Shown piece after piece: positions 49,765-58,229 of a stretch of DNA of 64,000 nucleotides. The DNA comes from Polaromonas sp. Its GTDB lineage: Bacteria > Pseudomonadota > Gammaproteobacteria > Burkholderiales > Burkholderiaceae_C. Where the stretch lies: assembly GCF_029945895.1 (NCBI RefSeq), contig NZ_JAQSDL010000076.1, positions 1-64,000 on the forward strand. The letters are read 5' to 3'. The translations under genes and the position numbers were made by a program. Below the pieces are notes generated by a model. That model had not been told where the DNA came from. It saw only the letters and a list, made by a program, of their open reading frames with translations, and did no database searches. Every line of letters starts with the position of its first letter. Positions within the stretch are counted from its first letter, which is position 1.

Positions 49765-52329
49765 ATGACACCCCTTTCCGCCTCTGAATCTGCATGGCCT
49801 GCGCCCGATGCGCTTTGCTGGGAACAGGCCATGGGGCAACTGGCGGGTGTCATGCAGACCCGCCGCATCCACCCCGCGGAGGCGGTGGTGTTGCTGCCGT
49901 ACGCGCAGTTGATTCAACAGGCGCGCCGTGCCTGGGCCGCGCAGGCGGGCGACACCTTTTTCGTGCCCCGTTTCGAGACCACCATGAACTGGGTCGGCGG
50001 GCTGGGCGGCACCCTGGGTCTGTATGTCCCTTCGGCTGATGATCTGCGCATGGATATGGCGCTGGACATGCTGACGGCGGCTTCCCTGCTCGACCGGTCA
50101 GGGCTGAGCGGCCAGCAGGACGCGCTTGCCGGCCGGCTGGTGGACGCAGCCTGGAGTCTTGCCGGCGTTGCCGCCGCCGTGCTGCCGAGCGCGCGCCCGG
50201 CCTGGAGTGAGCGCCTTGCGTTGGCGCTGGGCGCGGGGCAGGAGTCGCCGGTGCTGGCGCTGGAGCTTGCCGTGGGACGTATTGCGCTCGCCTGGGCGGC
50301 GGCATCAGCCTATCCCACGGACTGCCTTTTTCAGGCAAGCCCCCAGCTGTTCGTCGTGCTGGAGGGTTTTCAGGCTGACCCGCTCACCGAGTCGCTCAAA
50401 CTGCATTTCGGCGACCGGTCGGTTTCCATCCCGCTTTGTCTTGCCCTGCAGGCGTCGCCCACGCCGCCTGCATTGCACGCCGCGCAGGACGCTGAAGACG
50501 AAGCCGGCCGCGCGGCGGCCTGTGTTCTTGCGCATCTTGCGCAAGGCTTGAGTCCCGTGGCCCTGATCGCGCAGGACAGGCAACTCACGCGCCGGGCAGG
50601 CGCCATGCTGGCCGGGCGCGGGATTGCCATGCGGGATGAAACCGGCTGGAAGCTTTCGACCACCCGCGCTGCCGCGAGCCTCATGAGCCTGCTCCGTGTC
50701 CTGCCTTGGGACGCATCCAGCGACGCCGTGCTGGACTGGCTGAAAAACGCTCCGGCCTTTGACGCTGCCATGGTGACCGCCGCCGAGATCGAACTGCGCA
50801 AGGCCGGTGTGCGTGCATGGCGCGACCTGCCGGACTTCCCTGAGGAGGGCCTGGTACCCCCTGCATTTGCGGCGACGGCGCCTCTGGCGCGCAGGGTGAA
50901 TGCGCTGCGGGCCCTTTTCGGCCGTGCCCGTCTCCTGCCGGTGTGGCTGCGCGACCTCCGGTCCGCCCTGCGCTCGGCCGGACAGTGGGACGCGCTGGCA
51001 CAGGACGACGCCGGACAGACGGTGCTTGATGTCCTGCGTCTGCACGAAGGCGCAGAGGCCGAGTTCGAGGTGTCGCCGATGACGCGGCAGCACGAGTTCA
51101 CACAATGGGCCAACCATGCGCTCGAGGGGGGCAAGTTCTCGCCGCTGCATCCGCCGGTGGAGCAGGTGATCATCCTGCCCCTGGCGCAGCTGCTTGGCCG
51201 GTCGGTGCAGGCCGTGGTGCTGCCCGGCTGCGACGAGATCCGGCTGCCGGTGTCGCCGGAACCCGCCGGCCCCTGGACGCCCGGCCAGCGTGATCTGCTG
51301 GGTTTGCCCTCGCGCGACGTGCTCGCAGCCGCCCAGCGCCAGGCCTGGCACTATGCCCTGCAAATGCCGCATCTCGATGTGCTGTGGCGCACCAGTGAGT
51401 CCGGCGAACACCTGATGCCCAGCGGATTCGTGCAGGAGCTGCTGCTGGACCAGGACCCGGCTTCGGAGCCGGTCATGGCCGGCGACCCCCGCCGCCTGCG
51501 CAGCGTCGCGACGCTGCCCACGCCGCACCCGTTTCCCACCGGCGAGGCCTTGCCCGTCACCCGGCTTTCGGCCAGCGCGTATGAAGACCTGCGCCGTTGC
51601 CCCTACCGCTTTTTTGCGCTGCGCCAGCTCAGGCTGCAGGAGTCCGAAGAGCTCGAAAGCGAACTGGGCAAGCGCGACTTCGGCAACTGGCTGCACAGCC
51701 TGCTGCGGTATTTTCACGAGGCACTGAAAGCGGCGCCCACCCCCGACGCAGCAGGCCGCACCGTCATGATCAATGCGGCGGCCGAACGCGCCACCCGGGA
51801 GCTGGCGCTCAGCGACAGCGAGTTCCTGCCCTTTGCCGCGGCCTGGCCCGGCGTGCGCGAGGGCTATCTGAAGTGGCTGACCGACCACGAAGCCACCGGC
51901 GCGGTCTTCGACGAAGCCGAAGTCTGGCGCGAAGTGCCGGTGGGCACGCTCACGCTGCTCGGCAAGCTGGACCGCATCGACCGCCAGCCTGATGGCCACG
52001 CCCTGGTGATTGACTACAAGACCGAGCCGCGCACCACCACGAGCGAGCGCATCAAGAACGGCCAGGAAGACACGCAGCTGGCGTTTTATGCCGCCCTGGT
52101 GAGCGACGACACGCTGGCGGCGGCCTACGTGAACCTCGGCGAAAAGGAGCCCACCAAAACCTATGAACAGCCCGAGATCGTCGGTCTGCGCGACGAATTG
52201 ATCGACAGCATCCTGACCGACATGGCACGTATTGAACGCGGCGCCAAACTGCCGGCGCTGGGCGAAGGCAAAGCCTGCGACTATTGCGCCGCGCGGGGCC
52301 TGTGCCGCAAGGACTTCTGGAATGAATAA
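49765..52329 (+). CDS. addB: AddB-like ATP-dependent nuclease/helicase subunit (PD-(D/E)XK)
   Basis: An 854-residue partner of the AddA-like gene. The N-terminal three quarters is an inactivated helicase-like region; the C-terminal nuclease has the active-site ALVIDYKTEPRTTTSE (Asp about 750, Lys about 752). Four cysteines, about residues 612 (RRCPYRFFALRQL), 838, 841 and 847 (CDYCAARGLC), match the 4Fe-4S cluster that staples AddB nuclease domains. It processes double-strand breaks for RecA loading together with AddA, substituting for RecBCD. The ATG at 49765 is uncertain, since no strong ribosome site is visible; starts up to 51 codons earlier are open. Confidence 0.9.
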   Translation: MTPLSASESAWPAPDALCWEQAMGQLAGVMQTRRIHPAEAVVLLPYAQLIQQARRAWAAQAGDTFFVPRFETTMNWVGGLGGTLGLYVPSADDLRMDMALDMLTAASLLDRSGLSGQQDALAGRLVDAAWSLAGVAAAVLPSARPAWSERLALALGAGQESPVLALELAVGRIALAWAAASAYPTDCLFQASPQLFVVLEGFQADPLTESLKLHFGDRSVSIPLCLALQASPTPPALHAAQDAEDEAGRAAACVLAHLAQGLSPVALIAQDRQLTRRAGAMLAGRGIAMRDETGWKLSTTRAAASLMSLLRVLPWDASSDAVLDWLKNAPAFDAAMVTAAEIELRKAGVRAWRDLPDFPEEGLVPPAFAATAPLARRVNALRALFGRARLLPVWLRDLRSALRSAGQWDALAQDDAGQTVLDVLRLHEGAEAEFEVSPMTRQHEFTQWANHALEGGKFSPLHPPVEQVIILPLAQLLGRSVQAVVLPGCDEIRLPVSPEPAGPWTPGQRDLLGLPSRDVLAAAQRQAWHYALQMPHLDVLWRTSESGEHLMPSGFVQELLLDQDPASEPVMAGDPRRLRSVATLPTPHPFPTGEALPVTRLSASAYEDLRRCPYRFFALRQLRLQESEELESELGKRDFGNWLHSLLRYFHEALKAAPTPDAAGRTVMINAAAERATRELALSDSEFLPFAAAWPGVREGYLKWLTDHEATGAVFDEAEVWREVPVGTLTLLGKLDRIDRQPDGHALVIDYKTEPRTTTSERIKNGQEDTQLAFYAALVSDDTLAAAYVNLGEKEPTKTYEQPEIVGLRDELIDSILTDMARIERGAKLPALGEGKACDYCAARGLCRKDFWNE

Positions 52330-52437
52330 AGCTCCCACGCTTTTCACTTCGCCTTCGGCTCCGTGTAATGCGCTGCCCCCCGGGGGGGCCGCTGCGCCTG
52401 CGGGCCGGCAGAGCCGGACCCGCGGCCCCTGCTTGAA
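52330..52437 (+). repeat. Family B GC-rich repeat, copy 2 (between addB and addA)
   Basis: Begins AGCTCCCACGCTTTTCACTT immediately after the addB stop codon; core CCCCCCGGGGGGG, then CCGCTGCGCCTGCGGG, CGGCAGAGCCGGACCCGCGG. It occupies almost the whole gap between the two subunit genes. Confidence 0.92.
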
Positions 52438-52470
52438 TGGGATCCGTGCGCTTGCAAGGAGTGGTCGCCG

Positions 52471-55400
52471 ATGAAAAATTCCCACACCGCCGCCTACGAA
52501 TGCAACGGCGAATCGGTCTCCGCCGAGGCGTTTTACGCCATCGCCTGCGATCCACGGCGCAGTGTGGCGGTGGAAGCCTGTGCCGGCGCGGGAAAAACCT
52601 GGATGCTGGTGTCGCGCATCGTGCGGGCGCTGCTTGACGGGGCCACGGCTGCACCCGGGCAGCAGGTGCTGCCGCATGAGATCCTGGCGATCACCTTCAC
52701 CAAAAAAGCCGCGGGCGAAATGCGCGAGCGGCTGGACGACTGGCTCAAGGCCTTTGCCCACGCCGATGACGCCACCTTGCAGCGCGAACTGGACATACGC
52801 GGCGTCCGGGTCGATTTTTCAAGCCAAAAAGGCCTGCAGTCCGCACAGGCCGTGCGCGAGCAGCTATCAAATTTATATCGCTCCATTCTGGCCGGCGGCC
52901 GTTCGGTGCAGATCCGCACCTTCCACAGCTGGTTTGCAGCCTTGCTGCGCAGCGCGCCTGTGGCGGTGTTGCAGCGCCTGGAGCTGCCGGTGAACTACGA
53001 GCTGCTGGAAGACGATGCACCGGCACGCGCGTTGGTGTGGCGGCGGTTTTACGCGGCCGTCTCGGCTGATGCGTCGCTTAAGGCCGACTTTGAGGCGGTG
53101 GTGCTGGCCCATGGGCGTTTTCAGGCCGACAAGGCTTTGCAGGCCGCGCTCGACAAGCGCACCGAATTCACGCTGGCCGATGAAAAGGGCGTGATCGACG
53201 CGTCGGTGCAGTCTTTCGCGGCGCAGTTCAACGAATTTGGGGGCATCGAGGAACCGGAAGAGCTGCTCAGCACCAACCGCTTTCACCGGCAGACCCTCGC
53301 TGACGCCGCCGTGGCGCTGGGCCGCGCGAGCGCACCGACTTTTTCGGCCAAGGGCGTGGAGTTGGAGCGCGCGCTGACGGCCGGCGACTTCCCGGCGGCC
53401 ATCGCGGCCCTGCTGACTGAAAAGGGCACGCCGCGCAAGTTCGGCGAAAAAATCGTCGGTATCGAACAGGTGCGCATGGCCCAGGACCTGGTGTTGCGGG
53501 TGGTGGCGGCCCGCCAGCAGCATGACGCCTGGCTGTACCAGCAGCGCATGGCGCGCCTGACGCGTGTGCTGATCGCCCAGTTCACCGCCTTGAAGCGCGA
53601 GCGCGGTTGGGTCGACATGAATGACGTGGAGCGCGCCGCGCTGCTGATGCTGGCCGACCCCGTGCTGTCGGGCTGGGTGCAGGAGCGGCTGGACGCGCGC
53701 ATTCGGCACCTGATGATCGACGAGTTCCAGGACACCAACCCGCTGCAGTGGCAGGCGCTGTACGCCTGGCTCATTGGTTATTCGGGTGCGGGCAGCGCAC
53801 CCAGCGTGTTCCTGGTGGGTGACCCCAAACAAAGCATTTACCGCTTCCGCCGTGCCGAGCCGCAGGTATTCCGCGCCGCGCAGGCTTTTGTGGTGCACGG
53901 CCTGGGGGGTGATCTGCTCAGCTGCGACCACACCCGGCGCAACGCCGAAGCGGTGATTGACACCGTCAACTCGGCCATGGCCACGGCGCGCGAAACCGAC
54001 GGCTATGAGGGCTTTCGCGAACACACCACGGCGTCGGGCCTGGCCGGCGCCGTGGGCCGCCTGCCGCCTGTCCCCCGGAACAAGGACGAAGAAGAGGCCT
54101 CGCCGCTGGCTGCCGGCTGGCGCGACAGCCTGAGCACGCCGCGCGAACTGCCTGAAGAAACCCTGCGCACCCGAGAGGCCCGGCAAGCCGCCGCCTGGAT
54201 ATCAGGGCAAATAGCCGCCGGCTTGCGGCCGCAGGACGTGATGGTGCTGTCGCGAAAACGCGCCGGCCTGCTGCCGCTGCAGGACGAATTGCGGGCCTTG
54301 CACATTCCCGCGCAGGTGGGCGAGAAAACCGAACTCATAGCCTGCTGCGAAGTGCTGGATGTGGTGGCGCTGCTCGACGTGCTGGTGTCGCCGCAGCATG
54401 ACCTGTCGCTGGCACGCGCACTGCGCTCGCCGCTGTTCGGTCTGGCCGATGAAAGCCTGGTGCAACTGGCCCTGCTGCAGCGCGAGCACCACCTGCCGTG
54501 GTACAACTTGCTACAAAAAGAGGAGCTGCTTGCGCCCGTCCTGAAAGGGCTGGGGCCTATTTTGACCAAGTGGAAGGGCTGGCTGGACGGTTTGCCGCCG
54601 CACGATGCGCTGCAGGGCATTTACGACGACGGCGATGTACTGGCGCGTTTTGGCGCAGCCGCCCCGGTGGCGCAGCGCAGCGCGGTGCTGGCCAACCTGC
54701 GCGCGCTGCTCGGTGTGTCGCTGGCACTCGACGGTGGGCGTTATGCCACGCCTTATGGTTTTGTGCGCGCGCTCAAGGCCGGTGGCACCCAGGCGCCGGC
54801 AGCCGTCAGCAGCGAGGCCGTCCGCCTGTTGACCATCCACGGCGCCAAGGGCCTGGAGGCCGAAGCCGTGCTGCTGCTGGACACCGACACCGTGGAGCGC
54901 AATGCCGACAGCATGGGTGTGCTGGTCGACTGGCCCGGCGAAGCGACCGAGCCGCGCAAGTTTGTCTTCCTGGTCAGCGAAAGCCGGCCGCCGGCCTGCG
55001 CCGCCGACACGCTGGCCAGCGAGCTGGCCGCCCGCAAGCGCGAAGAGCTCAACGCCCTGTATGTGGCGCTGACGCGCGCGCGCGCCACCCTGGTCATCTC
55101 GTCCATCGAACCGCACCGCGCGACCACTGAAAGCTGGTGGCAGCGCCTGCAGGCCCTGGTGGGCGAGCTGCCTGCACCGGTGGCCGATGAATCCGCCGCA
55201 GCGCGGCCGGACCAGGCGGATGGCGGCGTTTTTTACCTGCCCGAGCTGCCTGCCTTGCCCGAAGGTCTGGCGCCCGCTGCGCCTGCCGTGGAGCGGGTGG
55301 ACGAAGACTCGCTGAAGGCACGCATCGGCAAGGCCATGCACCGCCTGCTGGAGTGGGGCGGTGCTTTGTCGGCGGAACAGCTGAAGGCGGCGGCGCGCGA

Positions 55401-55755
55401 GTTTCGCCTGAGCCCGGCGCAGGCGGCAGACGCCGCCGGTCTGGCCGGGCGCATTCTGGCGGGTGAGGGCGCCTGGGCCTGGCGCCCGGAGGTGTTGGCC
55501 TGGCAGGGCAACGAGGTTGACCTGGTCTACGCCGGCCAGGCATTGCGGCTGGACCGCCTGGTGCAGCGCAAGGATACGGGCCACGAAGGCCACTGGTGGG
55601 TGCTGGACTACAAATCGGCAGCGGCGCCGGAGCTGCAGCCGGCGCTGATGGCCCAGTTGCAGGCCTACCGGGCGGCGGTGCAACTGATTTACCCCGGCGC
55701 GCCAGTGAAGGCGGCTTTCCTGACGGGGCGGGGAACCGTCGTCGTGCTGCAATAA
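52471..55755 (+). CDS. addA: AddA-like UvrD-family helicase/exonuclease subunit
   Basis: A 1094-residue helicase-nuclease. Walker A EACAGAGKTWMLV (residues 35-47), motif Ia-like LAITFTKKAAGEM, motif II MIDEFQDTNPLQW, motif III VGDPKQSIYRFR, motif V LTIHGAKGLEAEAVLLLDTD, motif VI NALYVALTRARATL, and C-terminal PD-(D/E)XK nuclease WWVLDYKSAA. It works with the AddB-like subunit. Two segments, SQKGLQSAQAVREQLSNLY and NLLQKEELLAPVLKGLGPIL, are encoded by in-frame family A repeats. Confidence 0.93.
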   Translation: MKNSHTAAYECNGESVSAEAFYAIACDPRRSVAVEACAGAGKTWMLVSRIVRALLDGATAAPGQQVLPHEILAITFTKKAAGEMRERLDDWLKAFAHADDATLQRELDIRGVRVDFSSQKGLQSAQAVREQLSNLYRSILAGGRSVQIRTFHSWFAALLRSAPVAVLQRLELPVNYELLEDDAPARALVWRRFYAAVSADASLKADFEAVVLAHGRFQADKALQAALDKRTEFTLADEKGVIDASVQSFAAQFNEFGGIEEPEELLSTNRFHRQTLADAAVALGRASAPTFSAKGVELERALTAGDFPAAIAALLTEKGTPRKFGEKIVGIEQVRMAQDLVLRVVAARQQHDAWLYQQRMARLTRVLIAQFTALKRERGWVDMNDVERAALLMLADPVLSGWVQERLDARIRHLMIDEFQDTNPLQWQALYAWLIGYSGAGSAPSVFLVGDPKQSIYRFRRAEPQVFRAAQAFVVHGLGGDLLSCDHTRRNAEAVIDTVNSAMATARETDGYEGFREHTTASGLAGAVGRLPPVPRNKDEEEASPLAAGWRDSLSTPRELPEETLRTREARQAAAWISGQIAAGLRPQDVMVLSRKRAGLLPLQDELRALHIPAQVGEKTELIACCEVLDVVALLDVLVSPQHDLSLARALRSPLFGLADESLVQLALLQREHHLPWYNLLQKEELLAPVLKGLGPILTKWKGWLDGLPPHDALQGIYDDGDVLARFGAAAPVAQRSAVLANLRALLGVSLALDGGRYATPYGFVRALKAGGTQAPAAVSSEAVRLLTIHGAKGLEAEAVLLLDTDTVERNADSMGVLVDWPGEATEPRKFVFLVSESRPPACAADTLASELAARKREELNALYVALTRARATLVISSIEPHRATTESWWQRLQALVGELPAPVADESAAARPDQADGGVFYLPELPALPEGLAPAAPAVERVDEDSLKARIGKAMHRLLEWGGALSAEQLKAAAREFRLSPAQAADAAGLAGRILAGEGAWAWRPEVLAWQGNEVDLVYAGQALRLDRLVQRKDTGHEGHWWVLDYKSAAAPELQPALMAQLQAYRAAVQLIYPGAPVKAAFLTGRGTVVVLQ
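52822..52881 (+). repeat. Family A repeat inside addA, copy 8
   Basis: AAGCCAAAAAGGCCTGCAGT, GCACAGGCC and GCGCGAGCAGCTATCAAATT TATA: a near-complete copy in the translated frame between helicase motifs Ia and Ib. Confidence 0.72.
54506..54568 (-). repeat. Family A repeat inside addA, copy 9
   Basis: ACTTGCTACAAAAAGAGGAG, CTGCTTGCGC and AAAGGGCTGGGGCCTATTTT: the opposite orientation to copy 8, again in frame, within the 2B-like region. Confidence 0.78.
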
Positions 55756-55801
55756 TCGGGGTACCGACAGATCGGCCTGAAGCGGCTGCTTCCCAAGCTT
55801 T

Positions 55802-55861
55802 CAGGTCTTTTTGCATTGCAGCCCTTGAGGGACGCGCGCTGCCAGCTATAAAAAACAGAGC
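55802..55861 (+). repeat. Family A dispersed repeat, copy 10
   Basis: AGGTCTTTTTGCATTGCAGC, GCGCGCTGCCAGCTATAAAA and AACAGAGC, 47 bases after the addA stop. More diverged than other copies. Confidence 0.65.
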
Positions 55862-55915
55862 AAACCGACCTCGCCGGGATGCCCTGCTTCCTGTGCCCTT
55901 TCACATTGCCATCAC

Positions 55916-57301
55916 GTGCAGACGGACATTTCCTTGAACGATTCAACTTCTCCTGCCCAGCCACGGCGTGTGGTCATCATCGGCGGCGGCCCCGCCGGGC
56001 TCATGGCCGCCGAAGTGCTGGCCGGTGCCGGCGCGGCCCTGTCCGTGCAGGTGTACGACGCCATGCCATCGGTGGGCCGCAAGTTTTTGCTGGCCGGCAA
56101 GGGAGGGCTGAACCTCACGCACTCCGAAGGGCCCGAACCTTTCCTCAGCCGTTACGGCGAGCGCAGCGCGCAATTGCAGCCGCTGCTGGCCGCCTTCGGC
56201 CCCACCGAGCTGCGCGCCTGGGCCCAGGCCCTGGGCGTGGAGACCTTTGTCGGCAGCTCGGGCCGCGTGTTTCCCAGGGACATGAAGGCCGCGCCGCTCC
56301 TGCGCGCCTGGCTGCAGCGCCTGCGCGCCGCGGGTGTGAAGTTCTCCATGCGGCACCGCTGGCTGGGCTGGGCCGAAGACGGCGCGTTGTCGTTTTCCAC
56401 ACCCGCCGGCCCGGTGCAGGTGCAGGCCGACGCCGTGGTGCTGGCCCTGGGCGGCGGCAGCTGGGCGCGGCTCGGTTCGGACGGCGTCTGGGTGCCGCTG
56501 CTGGCCGCACGCGGCGTGGCTGTGGCGCCGCTGCAGCCATCGAACTGCGGCTTTGATGTGGGCCCCGAGCCGCACGCGCTGGCGGCCGCCGAACAGGGAG
56601 AAACCCGCCGCGAATTTTTCAGGGAACTGGTGGGGCAGGGCCCGTCACAGCAGCCGGGCTGGACCGAACACTTTGCCAGCCGCTTCGCCGGCCAGCCCTT
56701 CAAGTCGGTGGCCATCAGCTTCACCGATTCGCAGGGCCGCAGTTTCAGCCGCAAGGGCGAGTTTGTGGCCACTGCCACCGGCGTCGAAGGCAGCCTGATC
56801 TACGCGGCTTCCAGCCTGCTGCGCGATGAAATCGCCGCCCACGGCAGCGCCATCTTCCTGCTGGACCTGCTGCCCGACAAATCGCCCGAGCAGGTGCTGG
56901 TCGAGGTGCGCCATCCGCGCGGCTCCCGCTCCCTCTCCAGCCACCTCAAGAGCCGGCTGGGCATCGAAGGCATCAAGGCCGCGATGCTGCATGAACTGCT
57001 TGGCAAGGAGGCCATGAACGATCCGGTGCAACTGGCGCGTGCGATCAAGGCGCTGCCGGTGCGGGTGGTGGCGGCGCGCCCCATCGACGAGGCCATCAGC
57101 AGCGCCGGCGGCGTGTCATTCGAAACCCTGGACGGCCAGCTGCACCTGCAGACCCTGCAGGGTGTGGCGCAACCGGTGTTCTGCGCTGGCGAGATGCTGG
57201 ACTGGGAAGCACCGACCGGTGGCTACCTGCTGACCGCCTGTTTTGCCAGTGGGCGCCTGGCGGGGCAGGGAGTTTTAAGCCATTTCGGGTTCCAGCCCTG
57301 A
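55916..57301 (+). CDS. BaiN/HI0933-type flavoprotein
   Basis: A 461-residue FAD-dependent protein of the HI0933/BaiN family (PP4765-like). VVIIGGGPAGLMAAEVLAGA is the dinucleotide-binding fold; SVGRKFLLAGKGGLNLTHSE is the family signature; VLALGGGSWARLGSDG and FCAGEMLDWEAPTGGYLLTA complete the FAD site. Its redox substrate is unknown. The start is GTG at 55916, with a TTG six codons later as alternative. A partial family A repeat follows the stop directly. Confidence 0.92.
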   Translation: MQTDISLNDSTSPAQPRRVVIIGGGPAGLMAAEVLAGAGAALSVQVYDAMPSVGRKFLLAGKGGLNLTHSEGPEPFLSRYGERSAQLQPLLAAFGPTELRAWAQALGVETFVGSSGRVFPRDMKAAPLLRAWLQRLRAAGVKFSMRHRWLGWAEDGALSFSTPAGPVQVQADAVVLALGGGSWARLGSDGVWVPLLAARGVAVAPLQPSNCGFDVGPEPHALAAAEQGETRREFFRELVGQGPSQQPGWTEHFASRFAGQPFKSVAISFTDSQGRSFSRKGEFVATATGVEGSLIYAASSLLRDEIAAHGSAIFLLDLLPDKSPEQVLVEVRHPRGSRSLSSHLKSRLGIEGIKAAMLHELLGKEAMNDPVQLARAIKALPVRVVAARPIDEAISSAGGVSFETLDGQLHLQTLQGVAQPVFCAGEMLDWEAPTGGYLLTACFASGRLAGQGVLSHFGFQP

Positions 57302-57342
57302 CCACACGGGCGCAAGCAGCTATTGATTTGATAGCTTGTGCA
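57300..57342 (+). repeat. Family A dispersed repeat, copy 11 (partial)
   Basis: GCGCAAGCAGCTATTGATTT and GATAGC, missing the GGCCTCCAGCC end. It begins at the stop codon of the flavoprotein gene. Confidence 0.7.
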
Positions 57343-57368
57343 ATGTTTACTTTTTGAAGAGGTTTGCC

Positions 57369-57653
57369 ATGATCGTGCGTTTCCATATCGACTTGATGGA
57401 ACAGGACCAGTACGAATACCGCGTCAGCTACGAGGGCGAGGAGCTGTACAGCGACGCCGGGCTGGACAGCATTGACGCCTGCATCGTGGCCGCCACCGAA
57501 GGGCTGGGGCAGGATGCCATTGCGGCCGAAGTGGCGTACAAGGGCATCATCAGCGGTACCTATGCGCTGGCTTCCCTGGCGCTGGTGTCAGCGCAGATTG
57601 CCGAGCATGCGCTGCAGACCACGGCAGCGATTGAAGAGGTTCTGGAAGGCTAA
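57369..57653 (+). CDS. Small conserved-looking protein, unknown function
   Basis: A 94-residue acidic protein, preceded by AAGAGG. The N-terminal half looks like beta strands (MIVRFHIDLMEQDQYEYRVS), the rest is helical and Ala-rich (TYALASLALVSAQIAEHALQ). No family was recognised. It stands alone between the flavoprotein gene and the convergent small gene. Confidence 0.7.
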   Translation: MIVRFHIDLMEQDQYEYRVSYEGEELYSDAGLDSIDACIVAATEGLGQDAIAAEVAYKGIISGTYALASLALVSAQIAEHALQTTAAIEEVLEG

Positions 57654-57666
57654 GCGCCTTGATTGC

Positions 57667-57873
57667 CTAGATCGCCCCCTCGCGCTGCTCGAAGTAGTGG
57701 CTCCAGGCGTGCAGCCGTTCCGACTCGACATGCAGCCGCAGAAAGTCGTCCGGGCCCACCTTCGACAGCTCGTGGATCGCCTCCAGCCGTTGTGCCTCCG
57801 CCTTGATCAACCGGCCCAGTGCTTTCAGGTAGCGGGCCAGTTCCTCGTGGGTTGGTTTTTCAAATGTATTCAT
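57667..57873 (-). CDS. Small helical protein, unknown function
   Basis: A 68-residue charged protein (MNTFEKPTHEELARYLKALG, LIKAEAQRLEAIHELSKVGP, DDFLRLHVESERLHAWSHYF). It is predicted almost completely helical and is possibly a DNA- or protein-binding accessory. The ATG at 57873 is chosen since the upstream extension has a different composition. It is convergent with the preceding small gene with a 13-base gap. Confidence 0.6.
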   Translation of the reverse strand: MNTFEKPTHEELARYLKALGRLIKAEAQRLEAIHELSKVGPDDFLRLHVESERLHAWSHYFEQREGAI

Positions 57874-58002
57874 GCAAAAAATTCTAGGGAAAAGTCTGCG
57901 CTGGAGAAAGCCCGAAACCGCAGGCAGGCGCCGCATCTGCTTGTAGGAATTCGGCGTGGCGATGGCTGGATGTGAACTTTTTCACTGCATCGGCATGCAG
58001 GC

Positions 58003-58036
58003 GAAAAAAAACAGGACCATCCGCAGATGTCCTGTT
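58003..58036 (-). terminator. Terminator downstream of 4.5S RNA
   Basis: On the minus strand AACAGGAC - loop - GTCCTGTT followed by seven T's, 12 bases beyond the end of the RNA. Confidence 0.85.
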
Positions 58037-58047
58037 CTTGAAAAAAG

Positions 58048-58145
58048 GTGACGGACCTCGACCCCGGCACTGGCTCCGCAGTTAGGGCTGCTTGGTTCCC
58101 CATCTGACCCGGTTGGCCGCTTCACCATGCGGGAAGGCCCGTCAC
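58048..58145 (-). ncRNA. ffs: 4.5S SRP RNA (small bacterial type)
   Basis: About 98 nucleotides with complementary ends (GTGACGGGCC / GGACCTCGAC... GTCAC pairing) and the conserved Ffh-binding hairpin: GGTCAG, ATGG, a GGAA tetraloop, CCA and AGCAGCC, as in all bacterial SRP RNAs. A TAAAAT box lies about 10 bases upstream of the 5' end and a T-rich terminator follows. It forms the signal recognition particle with Ffh for co-translational membrane targeting. Ends are estimated from the terminal helix. Confidence 0.93.
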
Positions 58146-58229
58146 TCACTATTTTATGCGAGGCGCGACGACCCCGGCCCGAATATCATCGAATAGCTTA
58201 AAAATAGTCTGGCCTTTCAAGGAAAAAAC

